A stretch of 11,610 bases of DNA. Source: Deinococcus ruber (lineage in GTDB: Bacteria > Deinococcota > Deinococci > Deinococcales > Deinococcaceae). Location: positions 1 to 11,610 of the forward strand of contig NZ_BMQL01000089.1 in NCBI RefSeq assembly GCF_014648095.1, in the 5' to 3' direction. Shown here piece by piece: positions 1 to 6,716 of the stretch. A program made the translations under genes and the position numbers. Every line of letters begins with the position of its first letter. The first letter of the stretch is position 1. The notes under the pieces are model-generated. The model did not search any database. It had not been told where the DNA came from and was given only the letters and a program-made list of their open reading frames with translations.

Positions 1-12
1 CGAGCTGGCGGC

Positions 13-41
13 TTGGTCGTCCCATTTCTCAAAAGTATAAC
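13..41 (+). promoter_or_regulatory. Possible promoter for the first small ORF
   Basis: TTGGTC (13-18) and TATAAC (36-41) are separated by 17 bases. The -10 box matches consensus at 5 of 6 positions, the -35 at only 3 of 6. Transcription would begin near 48 and leave a leader of about 27 bases before the ATG at 76, which favours that ATG over any start further upstream. Motif match only. Confidence 0.35.
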
Positions 42-75
42 CTTGCTGTACTTAGTGGTCGACCGCTGGTGGGGG

Positions 76-387
76 ATGGATGTTCTTGCCTGTGGCCACC
101 TGCTCACGCCAGATCGGCCAATAACACGTCGTCACAATCGGCGCTGCGTGTATTGCGGCCCCGTCACGCCCACCAGCAATGTTCGCATCGTCGCTGACGA
201 GCAACGCCTCGACTGGTTTGCGTCAATGAGCGATGAAGAATGCGGTGCAGCACTCCGCCGGCTCAACGAGCAGGCAGAAGACGTATCGAGCAGAGAAAGA
301 ACTCCAAGCGTTCGCAATTGCTTGAGCAGGGGAGAGGAGAGACGCTTCCCGAAGAGCGGTCACCGAAGCAGGCGCCGCCTTGCGTGA
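76..387 (+). CDS. Small Cys/His-rich protein, probably frameshifted
   Basis: I do not recognise the family. From the ATG at 76 the product begins MDVLACGHLL and carries C-G-H near residues 6-8 and a later C-V-Y-C pair, a spacing that could bind zinc. The first ~66 residues read like an ordinary soluble protein, ending in an acidic helical stretch (MSDEECGAALRRLNEQAED). After that the frame becomes Arg/Ser-rich and unconvincing. A frame shifted by one base picks up a better-looking sequence from about 265 (KTYRAEKELQAFAIA), meets a TGA at 323-325, then continues (LRDHLEFGRSALGLSGHVRV) to a TGA at 491-493. The gene may therefore once have run 76-493 and now be broken by one frameshift and one stop. 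G-rich bases lie directly against the ATG, a poor ribosome-binding spacing. Confidence 0.4.
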   Translation: MDVLACGHLLTPDRPITRRHNRRCVYCGPVTPTSNVRIVADEQRLDWFASMSDEECGAALRRLNEQAEDVSSRERTPSVRNCLSRGEERRFPKSGHRSRRRLA

Positions 388-568
388 CCACCTGGAGTTT
401 GGACGCTCGGCGCTGGGTTTGTCCGGGCATGTGCGCGTGTTCACGGGGCCGTCAGCGTCCCTACAACGTGATCTGTGGTCTTGTCCAGAGTGACGAGTGC
501 ACGGCGGGACAGGGCCCTTGAGGTGAACCCGAGGCGGAGAAGTCAAGGTTTTATCCCTTTATCCCTAC

Positions 569-598
569 TTGACACTAAGGGACATATGGGGTCATAGT
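569..598 (+). promoter_or_regulatory. Promoter giving a leaderless transcript of the DUF7662 gene
   Basis: A perfect TTGACA (569-574) is followed after 18 bases by CATAGT (593-598; 4 of 6 to TATAAT). The -10 box ends 8 bases before the ATG at 607, so transcription should begin at or within a base or two of the start codon. No AGGAGG-like site precedes the ATG. Leaderless mRNAs of this kind are well known in Deinococcus. The stretch 388-568 upstream holds only the possible tail of the broken first gene. Confidence 0.55.
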
Positions 599-606
599 GG
601 GGACAC

Positions 607-1104
607 ATGAAGACCCTCACAGTACAGCTGCACGACGGCGACCGTGTCCTCCTCAATCTCGAAACCGCAACCACCGCACAGCCACACGACGTCCTCAACG
701 CCTTCGCAACGCTCCTGACTGCAGACACCCCCTCCGCACCGCTCCCTCCCACCCGGATCAGCGGCAAATATGCCCCTCTGGCCGATCACCTGAGCACCCT
801 CGATCAACCCGCCATCCAGCTGACCTTCCTGCAGATCGAACACCTGCTCGGCTTTACGCTGCCGGACTCTGCCCGGGAGCATCGGGCGTGGTGGGCCAAT
901 GATGTGACGCATTCCCAGGCCCGCGCCTGGACCACCGCCGGCTGGCAGAGTAGCGACGTCGATCTCACCGGCAACACCGTCAAGTTCATTCGCGCTCCCC
1001 ACGGTCAAGCAGAAGCGCCCATGAGTGACAAACCTCACAAGCCCGTCACCCTCGTTATCGGCGGGATCAAACTGCCGCTGACGCGCGTTCGGCGCATCCA
1101 CTAG
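607..1104 (+). CDS. DUF7662 domain protein
   Basis: A 165-residue soluble protein with no signal peptide or membrane segment. Residues ~53-129 fit the DUF7662 pattern: GKYAPLADHL at the front, LTFLQIEHLLG in the middle, then LPDSAREHRAWWAND, SQARAWTTAGW and DVDLTGNTVKFIR. Proteins with this domain are common as small stand-alone ORFs in Actinobacteria and Deinococcus; their biochemical role is not established and I infer none. Residues 1-50 form a separate N-terminal region that I cannot place, and the last ~30 residues are a basic tail (HKPVTLVIGGIKLPLTRVRRIH region). The ATG at 607 is chosen because the -10 box ends 8 bases before it. It converges on the transposase remnant 42 bases downstream and seems to be transcribed alone. 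Third codon positions are strongly GC-rich, as expected for a resident gene. Confidence 0.85.
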   Translation: MKTLTVQLHDGDRVLLNLETATTAQPHDVLNAFATLLTADTPSAPLPPTRISGKYAPLADHLSTLDQPAIQLTFLQIEHLLGFTLPDSAREHRAWWANDVTHSQARAWTTAGWQSSDVDLTGNTVKFIRAPHGQAEAPMSDKPHKPVTLVIGGIKLPLTRVRRIH

Positions 1105-1145
1105 CCACTCACGCCAGCGGACACCCGACCTCACCTCCTCTTCGA

Positions 1146-1625
1146 TCATCCACCGTTCCGGCGAGCTGCAGACGGCGTCGCCTTGGAGGAATATGCTTTC
1201 AGAAGCACACCATCACGCTGCTGTTGACCGTCACGCCACCCTGTTGAAGGAGGCGGCCACATCGTATCGCTGGCAGCGTACACATGCTTCGCCCTGGTGG
1301 CACCGACTCGTCGCTTCAGTTCGGGGAACGCTTGCAGCAACAGCCGCGCAGAGACGCCCTTCAGAATCTTGGCGATGTCGGACGGTGCCCACTTCGGCGG
1401 GCAGGACAGAAAGAGGTGAACGTGGTCAGGCATGACCTCCATGCCCCGGATAAGCCAGTCCCGCTCGGCGCAAGTGGCAGTGAAAATCTCCATCAGGCGG
1501 TCACGGGACGGGCCAAAGAACGAACGACGGCGGTCCTTCGGCGTGAAGACCAGATGGTCGTTCAGATTGAAGTGCCCGTGTCGTGAGGAACGCTCTCCGG
1601 CTATGTGCATATGGAAGCACATCAC
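1146..1625 (-). pseudogene. tnpA: IS200/IS605-family transposase TnpA (Y1 type), C-terminus decayed
   Basis: Residues ~16-106 match the Y1 HUH transposase family: FNLNDHLVFTPKDRRR, then EVMPDHVHLF with the metal-binding His-x-His (H68/H70), and IAKILKGVSARLLLQAFPEL. After residue ~106 the consensus ends: the expected W..SYxVxT segment and the helix carrying the catalytic Tyr are absent from this frame. A shifted frame around 1266 reads SYDVAASFN, so a small insertion or deletion probably occurred there, followed by further stops. The last residues (KAYSSKATPSAA) have Lys, Ala, Tyr, Lys and Pro at the positions where TnpB proteins begin KAYxxRxxP, so a tnpB start may be fused on; this is weak. 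A second ATG at 1610 is an equally good start, and neither has a clear ribosome-binding site. The protein is unlikely to be active. Confidence 0.75.
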
Positions 1626-1694
1626 GGCGGGCTACAGATGGCCCTGCGCCGCCTACGGCGTCGAATTGCGCCCCCTTCGGAGGCGGTGCCTTAT

Positions 1695-1720
1695 ATCCCC
1701 CGGTTTTCAAACCGGGGGAT
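1695..1720. repeat. Perfect 12-bp hairpin at the IS200/IS605 left end
   Basis: ATCCCCCGGTTT (1695-1706) pairs with AAACCGGGGGAT (1709-1720) across a two-base gap. Position upstream of tnpA and the shape fit the hairpin that TnpA recognises at an IS200/IS605 end. It also lies 31 bases beyond the SDR stop codon on the minus strand and could cap that transcript, but no T-run follows, so the IS reading is preferred. Confidence 0.65.
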
Positions 1721-1750
1721 TACGCTACTCTCGCTCAAAAGAGCGGCCCA

Positions 1751-2539
1751 TCAGATCGTCTGGACCAGCCCACCGTCAATCATGAAGTCTGCGCCGGTCA
1801 CGTTCCCAACTACGCGGCTGGCGAGCAAAACGATTAAATTCGCCACCTCTTCCGGCCTTGTGAACCGGCCTGTAGCCGTGCCTGATGTCGCCTGCCGAGC
1901 GACCTCCTCCGCCGTCCTGCCCGACGCTCGGCTCACCGTGGCAGCGACGCCATCCTGCCCGAGCCAGAGGTCGGTCGAGACCGGACCAGGGCTGACAGTA
2001 TTGACCCGGACGCCGAGTCGACCAACCTCTTTCGACAAGGCCTTGGAAAAGTTCAGCAGGGCGGCTTTAGCGGCACTGTACTCGATGACGAGGGGGTCCG
2101 GTAAGATGGCATTGACGGAGCAGGTGTTGACAATGGTGCTGGTACCCTGGGCAATCAGGGCTGGAAGCGCCGCTCGGGTGGTGCGGACGGCGGACAAAAA
2201 GTTGATGTTCAGTCCCCAGAGCCACTCGTCGTCAGTGAGGGTCAGAAAGCCTCCGGTGCGGGGGCGGACCGCTCCAACGTTGTTGATGAGGATATCCAGC
2301 GTTCCGTATGCCTCTAGGGCCTGCGCAACCAACCGGGTGGGGCCATCCGGGGTTCCCAGATCTAGTTGAACACTGAGCACCTGTCCCTGCGTGACGAGCT
2401 CGTTGAGTTCCAGGGTGGTGTCCCTTGCCGCGGCCACCACCTTCACACCTTCACGTACCAGCGCCCGGGTAACGGCCAAGCCAATTCCTTTGCTGGCGCC
2501 AGTCACCACAGCGACTTTTCCTTGCAGTTCAAGTTCCAT
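1751..2539 (-). CDS. SDR-family NAD(P)-dependent oxidoreductase
   Basis: A 262-residue classical short-chain dehydrogenase/reductase that would interconvert an alcohol and a carbonyl; substrate unknown. The Rossmann motif TGASKGIG is at 13-20, NNVG at 86-89 (usually NNAG), catalytic Ser141, Tyr154 and Lys158 (YSAAK) are in place, and VSPGP follows at 182-186. Lys17 and Arg39 at the ends of the first turn and second strand are the usual signs of NADP(H) preference. The C-terminus (TGADFMIDGGLVQT) is the normal family ending, so the gene is complete. The start at 2539 is set by AGGAGG at 2547-2552 (complement), seven bases upstream; an upstream in-frame ATG at 2563 lies before that site. The gene points the same way as the hydrolase block but is separated from it by ~960 bases of decayed sequence. 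Confidence 0.92.
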   Translation of the reverse strand: MELELQGKVAVVTGASKGIGLAVTRALVREGVKVVAAARDTTLELNELVTQGQVLSVQLDLGTPDGPTRLVAQALEAYGTLDILINNVGAVRPRTGGFLTLTDDEWLWGLNINFLSAVRTTRAALPALIAQGTSTIVNTCSVNAILPDPLVIEYSAAKAALLNFSKALSKEVGRLGVRVNTVSPGPVSTDLWLGQDGVAATVSRASGRTAEEVARQATSGTATGRFTRPEEVANLIVLLASRVVGNVTGADFMIDGGLVQTI

Positions 2540-2623
2540 GTTGTTGCCTCCTGATTGAATCAAGGGACTGTGCAGCGGCTCGGGCCGGGCTCACGAGCCA
2601 GCGTGAAGGACCGTTAGGTCGCA

Positions 2624-2638
2624 GCGTTCGCCGAACGC
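2624..2638. promoter_or_regulatory. Inverted repeat upstream of the SDR gene
   Basis: GCGTTC and GAACGC flank a three-base centre, about 85-100 bases upstream of the SDR start codon. A second shorter dyad, GGCTC-AC-GAGCC, lies at 2588-2599. Either could be an operator, but in GC-rich DNA such short dyads arise by chance. Confidence 0.2.
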
Positions 2639-2696
2639 CAAGCGGAGCCGAGCACTGGCGCCCACACCGTGACCAGGATGAACGTCATCCTTCGCC

Positions 2697-2981
2697 TCAT
2701 CGACCCCTTCTGTGAGCTCCTACCTCCCTACGTGCTCCCGGGTCTCCGTTGGACACTGACGTGGTCGTCTGGCTGAACGGCCTGCCCAGGAGCGCCCGTT
2801 GGACGTATGAATCGGCACGATCATTCCACTGCAGATGCGGGTCGTTCGCTGGTGATTCGGGGGTGGCCTCAGCCGTTCTACCGCTGCGACCCAACGAGAT
2901 GGCACCGATTAAGGCACTGGCGAGCGCCAGCAACCCAGACCATAGGCACACCTGGAAGAATCCGTCAGCGTAAGACGGGCG
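2697..2981 (-). other. Open frame with one hydrophobic helix, possible membrane-protein remnant
   Basis: After a TGA at 2994-2996 the same minus-strand frame stays open to 2697. It reads SYADGFFQVCLWSGLLALA and on through a hydrophobic run of ~20 residues (about 2890-2950), then a polar tail. The helix followed by a short charged end resembles the last transmembrane segment of a transporter, but nothing upstream supports a whole transporter, and I could not assign a family. The downstream half has no coding character. The remaining bases up to the SDR gene show nothing beyond the dyads noted separately. Confidence 0.2.
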
Positions 2982-2993
2982 GAGCCGATGTGT

Positions 2994-3438
2994 TCAGCGA
3001 CCGTCCCGGCGCTCGGGCAGCCCGCCTGGAATGATCCCGAAGCGGGTCCAGAGGGTGATGTCCATCACTTCTCCAAGTCAGGCGTGCCAGAAGGTGTTCG
3101 CGGCGACGATGGTGGCACATCTCAGGATGACCGACTCAACGATGGCGATCAGGGCACAGGCCTTGCTCGCACGGCCTGGGTTCAACGCGTCACGCACCGC
3201 AGGGTTCGGCCGGGTGAGGTTGATCATCGAGCGCACCACGTGGAACGTGCGGCGTCGGCCCTCTCCCAGAAGTCCGGTGCTAGGTATCGTCGAGAACCAG
3301 CACCTGCTCGCGGGCCCTCAACGGGGCGGTCTCTGGCGTCAGCTTCCTGGGGCGCCTGGGTTCTACACTCTTCGTTTCCTGCACTGACCAGGCGAAGTCC
3401 GTGAACAGCGTGCCCAGGACTTGAACCGCTGGGCACAC
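2994..3438 (-). pseudogene. Decayed gene of unknown function
   Basis: Two overlapping minus-strand frames have strongly GC-rich third positions, like the real genes around them. The first runs from a possible GTG at 3438 to a TAG at 3280 (52 residues; contains GTLFTDFAWSVQETKSVEP and ends REQVLVLDDT). The second is open from 3317 to a TGA at 3078 and includes FHVVRSMINLTRPNPAVRDA, then a hydrophobic segment (ALIAIVESVILRCATIVAAN). After that TGA the same frame continues with MDITLWTRFGIIPGGLPERR to a TGA at 2994. Joining them needs one frameshift near 3283 and a sense codon at 3078, such as TGG, giving ~145 residues with a hydrophobic helix. I do not recognise the family. A gene broken in two places is the simplest reading; two or three tiny ORFs are the alternative. 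Confidence 0.4.
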
Positions 3439-3471
3439 TGAGGACGAGATTCATCCGCTACGGGCGCGGGG

Positions 3472-3493
3472 CCGACAGGCCTGTGCCCGTCGG
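3472..3493 (-). terminator. Hairpin after the hydrolase operon
   Basis: On the minus strand CCGACGGGC and GCCTGTCGG pair over nine positions (one G-U) around a four-base loop, beginning eight bases after the stop of the 3501-4277 gene. No T-run follows, so it is at best a weak intrinsic terminator or an RNA 3' end stabiliser. Confidence 0.4.
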
Positions 3494-3500
3494 GTTGGGG

Positions 3501-4277
3501 TTACTGTGCACTCGAAAGTTGTTCGGCGGCCTGTTCGATCACGGTTGCCACCGCTTTCGGCTGGGATATGTAGATGGTATGGCTGCCCGGAATCTCGCTG
3601 ATCGTGGTTTTGGCGCGCGTGTACATCGCCCGCTCGATGGACGGGTTGATACTCTTGTCCTCGGTGGCGACAATGCCCCACGAGGGTTTGGTGGTCCACG
3701 CGGCCGCTGTCAGCGGCGCGCCCAGCGCCTTGATGGAAACCGGAATCTGAGACGCGGCCATGAAGTCTGCCAGCTCTGCGCTCGAATCGGCCGCGAAGCC
3801 CGCGTGAAACTTGGCTGGGTCATAGTACGAGAACCCGGCGGCGTCCGGGGGCAGGATGCCGTTTTCTGGCGCGGGCGGTTCGGAGATGGCCCACTTCAAG
3901 GCAGATTCCCCCACTGCCGGCTCGAAGGCGGCCACATACACCAGGCCGACCACCTTGGGGTCCACGCCGGCCTGAGTGATGACTGCTCCACCGTATGAAT
4001 GGCCGACGAGGAGCACCGGCCCGTCCTGCCGTGCGAGCACACGGCTGACGGTAGCCACATCGTCGTCCAGGGAGGTCAATGGGTTCTGGACACCAGTGAC
4101 GCGGTACCCGTCACTGGTGAGAAGGCGGTACACCGCAGCCCAACCGGAGCCATCGGCGTAAGCCCCGTGCACCAGCACAATGTTTTTGACAGCGCCAACT
4201 GGGCCCGCCAGCGAAGGGCCGGCGGCGAGCGCGAGGAGGGTACTCAGCGTCAGGGCGATACGGGTGTGAATCTTCAT
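3501..4277 (-). CDS. Secreted alpha/beta hydrolase (esterase-like)
   Basis: 258 residues. The first 24 form a signal peptide (basic MKIHTR, hydrophobic core, SLA cleavage site), so the enzyme should act outside the cytoplasmic membrane. The mature part is an alpha/beta hydrolase of the AB_hydrolase_6 type: oxyanion-region VLVHGAYADGSGW at 34-46, nucleophile elbow GHSYGG with Ser94, acid Asp207 (ATEDKSINP) and His233 (PGSHT). The overall pattern resembles esterases of the plant methylesterase/hydroxynitrile-lyase-like branch; the substrate is unknown. It is a clear paralogue of the gene at 5245-5988 (HGAxxDxSxW, NPL, GPVxLVGHSYGG and PSW motifs shared), but only this copy has a standard signal peptide. 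AGGAG lies 6 bases before the ATG. It is the last gene of the probable three-gene unit, 84 bases after its upstream neighbour. Confidence 0.9.
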   Translation of the reverse strand: MKIHTRIALTLSTLLALAAGPSLAGPVGAVKNIVLVHGAYADGSGWAAVYRLLTSDGYRVTGVQNPLTSLDDDVATVSRVLARQDGPVLLVGHSYGGAVITQAGVDPKVVGLVYVAAFEPAVGESALKWAISEPPAPENGILPPDAAGFSYYDPAKFHAGFAADSSAELADFMAASQIPVSIKALGAPLTAAAWTTKPSWGIVATEDKSINPSIERAMYTRAKTTISEIPGSHTIYISQPKAVATVIEQAAEQLSSAQ

Positions 4278-4361
4278 GGTGAACTCCTGGCAATCAGCGG
4301 TTGTCCAAGGAACGGTCCGACTGGTCGGGCAGCCATCGGCGGCTGGAGGGCGTGGGGCCGG

Positions 4362-5198
4362 CTATTGCGCGGCCGTGACGCCGGCCAGGTGGCCAGCCGA
4401 CCGCTGCTGATCGAGCCAGACCAGGATGGTTTCCGCCACCTCCCGCCAACCGTGGTCGATCACCAGCGAATGGCCTCGTCCCTCGAAGCGGGAGATCTGC
4501 GTCACCGCCAGCGAATGGCGGTACAGTCGGAAGGCCGCCCGGGTCGTGACCTCCGGGGCGGTGTGGTCGGCCGTTCCGGAAATCAGCAGCAGCGGCCCGC
4601 GCGTATCGTTATGCGTGTTCACCCGGGACGCGGCATGGAGGTTGAAGTTGGCCACCGCCACCTCGAACAGGCCGCGGACAGGCGAGGGGATGGTCCAGCG
4701 GTCAAAGAGGTCGTCGGACTCCTCGGGGCTCAAGGCATTGCCGAACCCGAACCTGAACTCGTCGGCGGTGAGCGAGATGGCCCGGGAGATGTTCGCCGGG
4801 TTCCCCAGCGCTGGCAGGCCGGCCCGGAGCTGGGCCAGCGGCAACGGCAGCACCCCCCGGATCTGTGCCGGGTCGATGGCCACGCCAGCCACACCCACGT
4901 CCTCACCCAACAGCCGCTCGACAATCAGCCCTCCAAAGGAATGGCCGATCAGGATCGGCCGCGCAGGCAGGGCCTGGGCCAGCGCCTTGAAGTGATCAAC
5001 CACCGACTGCAGGCTCTGATTGGCCACACGTTCAGGGTGCAACCGGGCCTCCGCGACGGTCGCGGGCTCATGCGGCCAGCCCGGAGCTACCGGGTCGTAC
5101 CCGCGCTCCTTGAAGAGCGTGAGCCAGGGCTGCCAGCTGCTGTGGTGGAGCCACAGCCCATGGATGAACAGGATCGGGATGCGCTGCGGTGCCGTCAT
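4362..5198 (-). CDS. Alpha/beta hydrolase
   Basis: 278 residues, no signal peptide, so cytoplasmic. It shows the alpha/beta hydrolase fold: strand and oxyanion turn ILFIHGLWLHHSSW (9-22), nucleophile elbow GHSFGG with Ser87, a lid region of ~100 residues, acid Asp211 in SGTADHTAPE, and His243 in GRGHS. All three catalytic residues are present and spaced normally, so it should be an active serine hydrolase, probably on an ester or lactone; the substrate cannot be read. It differs from its two neighbours in the opening motif (HGLWLHHSSW rather than HGA..D.S.W), so it is a more distant relative and not a recent duplicate. AAGGAG precedes the ATG. The gap to the upstream hydrolase is 46 bases, consistent with co-transcription. 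A long open frame on the opposite strand is only its shadow. Confidence 0.9.
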   Translation of the reverse strand: MTAPQRIPILFIHGLWLHHSSWQPWLTLFKERGYDPVAPGWPHEPATVAEARLHPERVANQSLQSVVDHFKALAQALPARPILIGHSFGGLIVERLLGEDVGVAGVAIDPAQIRGVLPLPLAQLRAGLPALGNPANISRAISLTADEFRFGFGNALSPEESDDLFDRWTIPSPVRGLFEVAVANFNLHAASRVNTHNDTRGPLLLISGTADHTAPEVTTRAAFRLYRHSLAVTQISRFEGRGHSLVIDHGWREVAETILVWLDQQRSAGHLAGVTAAQ

Positions 5199-5244
5199 GT
5201 CGTTCTCCTTCCGAGGGCTGCTGAAGCCCGCGCAGGGTGGATCC

Positions 5245-5988
5245 TCAGAGGGTCCGGCTTCCGGCTGACGCGCTCAGCGCCGCCAGTGCTTTCAGAATGA
5301 ACACCGTGACCGTGTCCGGCTGGCTGAGCGTGACGGCGTGAGACGCGGCCACCTCGCTCGTGACCGAATTCATCAGCTTCGCGGCTGCCTGCTGTGCTTC
5401 CGGGTGAATCGCCTGATCCTGGGTGGTGACCATGAACCACGACGGCAGGGTTTTCCAGCCGGGCGTGCCGAACAGCGGCTGATCGAAGGCGGCAGCGGCC
5501 ACCGGACGCTGGCTGACGCTCAACGCGGCGCGCCGATCCTGGGGCAAATCGGCCGCGAAGACGTCCGCGAAGCGTTCCTCCAGGATGTACAGCTCCGGAG
5601 CAGGCGCTGGTTCGCTCGGGTACTGACGGAGTTCTAGCGACTCGGCCAGTCGAGGTGCCGGGTACAGACGCGTCGAGTCGTTGATGGTTTGCCCTTCGTT
5701 CAGGCCGAACGAGGCCACGAAGACCAACGCCCGGACATTGTCCGCGCGGGTCCCCGCGTAGGTGATCACCGGACCGCCGTACGAATGCCCAACCAACACG
5801 ACTGGCCCCGGCACCTGGCGGGCCACACTGGCGACATACTCCCCATCGCTGCTCAGGCCCCGCAGCGGGTTCGCAAGCGCCTGTACCCGGACGCTGGCCT
5901 GCTGGAGCCGGTCGGTCACCGCGGCCCAACTCGACGCGTCCGTGAATGCTCCATGCACCAGCAGAACTGTGGGGTCCTCTTCAGACAT
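5245..5988 (-). CDS. Alpha/beta hydrolase, first gene of the hydrolase operon
   Basis: 247 residues with a complete catalytic set: LLVHGAFTDASSW (9-21), GHSYGG with Ser69, Asp191 in VTTQDQAIHP and His217 in AASHA. It is a paralogue of the secreted hydrolase at 3501-4277 but begins directly with MSEEDPTVLLVHG, without a signal peptide, so it should be cytoplasmic. The start is fixed by AAGGAGG 3-4 bases before the ATG at 5988. A coding-like frame ends at a TGA just upstream (5998-6000), with the ribosome-binding site between that stop and this ATG. The two downstream hydrolases follow at 46 and 84 bases, making a likely three-gene transcript. The GACACGG direct repeat lies 137 bases upstream. 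A serine esterase role is inferred; the substrate is unknown. Confidence 0.9.
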   Translation of the reverse strand: MSEEDPTVLLVHGAFTDASSWAAVTDRLQQASVRVQALANPLRGLSSDGEYVASVARQVPGPVVLVGHSYGGPVITYAGTRADNVRALVFVASFGLNEGQTINDSTRLYPAPRLAESLELRQYPSEPAPAPELYILEERFADVFAADLPQDRRAALSVSQRPVAAAAFDQPLFGTPGWKTLPSWFMVTTQDQAIHPEAQQAAAKLMNSVTSEVAASHAVTLSQPDTVTVFILKALAALSASAGSRTL

Positions 5989-5997
5989 AGTCCTCCT

Positions 5998-6123
5998 TCA
6001 GTCGTCAGGGCAGCCGCTCACGGCCGGGACCGGAAGGCCGAAGCTCCCTGGGAGACGCGAGATGCCGATGGCTGCCGTGCCGGCAAGCAGGGTTCGCGGG
6101 CACAGGTTCAGCGTGACCTCACG
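5998..6123 (-). other. Coding-like leader frame upstream of the hydrolase operon
   Basis: The minus-strand frame ending in the TGA at 5998-6000 has GC-rich third positions (about 85% by eye) over ~40 codons and reads VTLNLCPRTLLAGTAAIGIS followed by a Pro/Gly-rich stretch. It is moderately hydrophobic and could be the relic of a signal peptide once fused to the hydrolase, or a short leader peptide coupled to it. There is no good start codon downstream of the GACACGG element; the only upstream candidate is a GTG at 6180. Confidence 0.2.
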
Positions 6124-6124
6124 A

Positions 6125-6142
6125 CCGTGTCCAACCCGTGTC
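6125..6142 (-). promoter_or_regulatory. Direct-repeat operator candidate, copy 1
   Basis: On the minus strand the sequence is GACACGG-GTTG-GACACGG: two identical heptamers with an 11-base period. It lies 137 bases upstream of the ATG at 5988. The same arrangement, with only the spacer changed, precedes the gene starting at 7667. The flanks on both sides are not similar, so this is a conserved site and not a larger duplication. Heptamers on an 11-base period are the geometry bound by OmpR/PhoB-type winged-helix regulators; which protein binds here is unknown. Confidence 0.5.
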
Positions 6143-6144
6143 TC

Positions 6145-6716
6145 TTGAGATGACCACGCTGTCCAGCTGAACTGGGACACCGATCAGGGCGCAGCCGACG
6201 CCTGCAGAACCGGAGGCATTTGAAGGTGGGGATTCACGTTGCCCTCGCGCCGGGGCTCGCGTATCTGGGAGACCGGTCGAATCTGTCATCAGGTCAGTCG
6301 AAGCTCTTCTGGTGTGTCACACGGCAGGACCACCCGGGCATGGGCGGACTGTCCTAAGGAGCCGGGCCGCTTCTGACACAGGGTCACCTCGTTGGGGCAC
6401 TCACGACGAACAGACCCGGCTCCCTGACATCGACGCGTTGATCAGACCTGGGTGGAAGTCTCGGCAGACCGTCTGCTTCAGGCCCTCATGAGCGACATCC
6501 TCCGTTGATGCCACACTTCGAGCTGGTCGCAGAGCAGCATGGTCATCCGCGAAGCGAGTTCCTCCGGGCAGAGGCGGCTATGCAAGCCACCTGCCTCGTC
6601 TGCATGCCCGCGTGTGGGTGAGACGTGCAGCCTCCGGATACAGAACTCAGGTTGCGGTGATGCCTCCGTTTCTAACGGCACCCTCCCACGTGAACACCAC
6701 CTTCTGCTCGCGACCG
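6145..6716. other. Gap between the two hydrolase units, with coding-like scraps
   Basis: No intact gene is supported. On the minus strand, one frame of ~50 codons open from about 6455 to ~6296 has very GC-rich third positions (contains CPNEVTLCQKRPGSLGQSAH), and another ends at 6478 with EELASRMTMLLCDQLEVWHQ. The latter could start at a TTG (6720-6718) overlapping the stop of the 6717-7667 gene. Neither is recognised and both lack good starts, so I treat them as probable gene debris. A 9-bp inverted repeat at 6358-6423 also lies here. Confidence 0.3.
6358..6423. repeat. Short unit bounded by 9-bp inverted repeats
   Basis: GGAGCCGGG (6358-6366) and CCCGGCTCC (6415-6423) are perfect inverted copies enclosing 48 bases. 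No flanking target duplication is visible. It could be a miniature mobile relic, an RNA hairpin or chance in GC-rich DNA. Confidence 0.25.

Larger units (their letters stand above)
1146..1720 (-). mobile_element. Decayed IS200/IS605-family element
   Basis: The unit comprises a tnpA reading frame and, about 70 bases upstream of its first ATG, a perfect 12-bp hairpin of the type found at IS200/IS605 ends. I could not find a matching subterminal hairpin on the other side (below 1146), and no tnpB of useful length follows. The outer boundary near 1146 is therefore only the end of the open frame. IS200/IS605 elements transpose as single strands and leave no target duplication, so ends cannot be confirmed that way here. 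Confidence 0.5.

Noticed and set aside
592..1149. 185-codon minus-strand frame opposite the DUF7662 gene
   Set aside because: The plus strand carries the domain signature and the promoter; the minus frame is a Gly/Val-rich shadow.
1605..2369. 254-codon plus-strand frame
   Set aside because: Antisense to the SDR gene, whose motifs and ribosome-binding site are clear; the plus-strand product is Arg/Ser/Thr-rich shadow sequence.
2994..3080. In-frame TGA codons read as selenocysteine
   Set aside because: No SECIS-like hairpin was seen after 3078, and a frameshift is needed nearby anyway, so gene decay is the simpler explanation.
3280..3310. VLVLDDT motif as a DDE transposase remnant
   Set aside because: The motif is too short, the following sequence does not match a transposase core, and no inverted terminal repeats were found.
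2988..3404. Plus-strand frames of 118-138 codons between SDR and hydrolase operon
   Set aside because: Third-position GC bias supports the minus strand here, and the plus products have no coherent composition.
3999..5300. 433-codon open frame on the plus strand
   Set aside because: It runs antisense to two hydrolases with full catalytic motifs; long antisense frames are expected at this GC content and its product has no recognisable domain.
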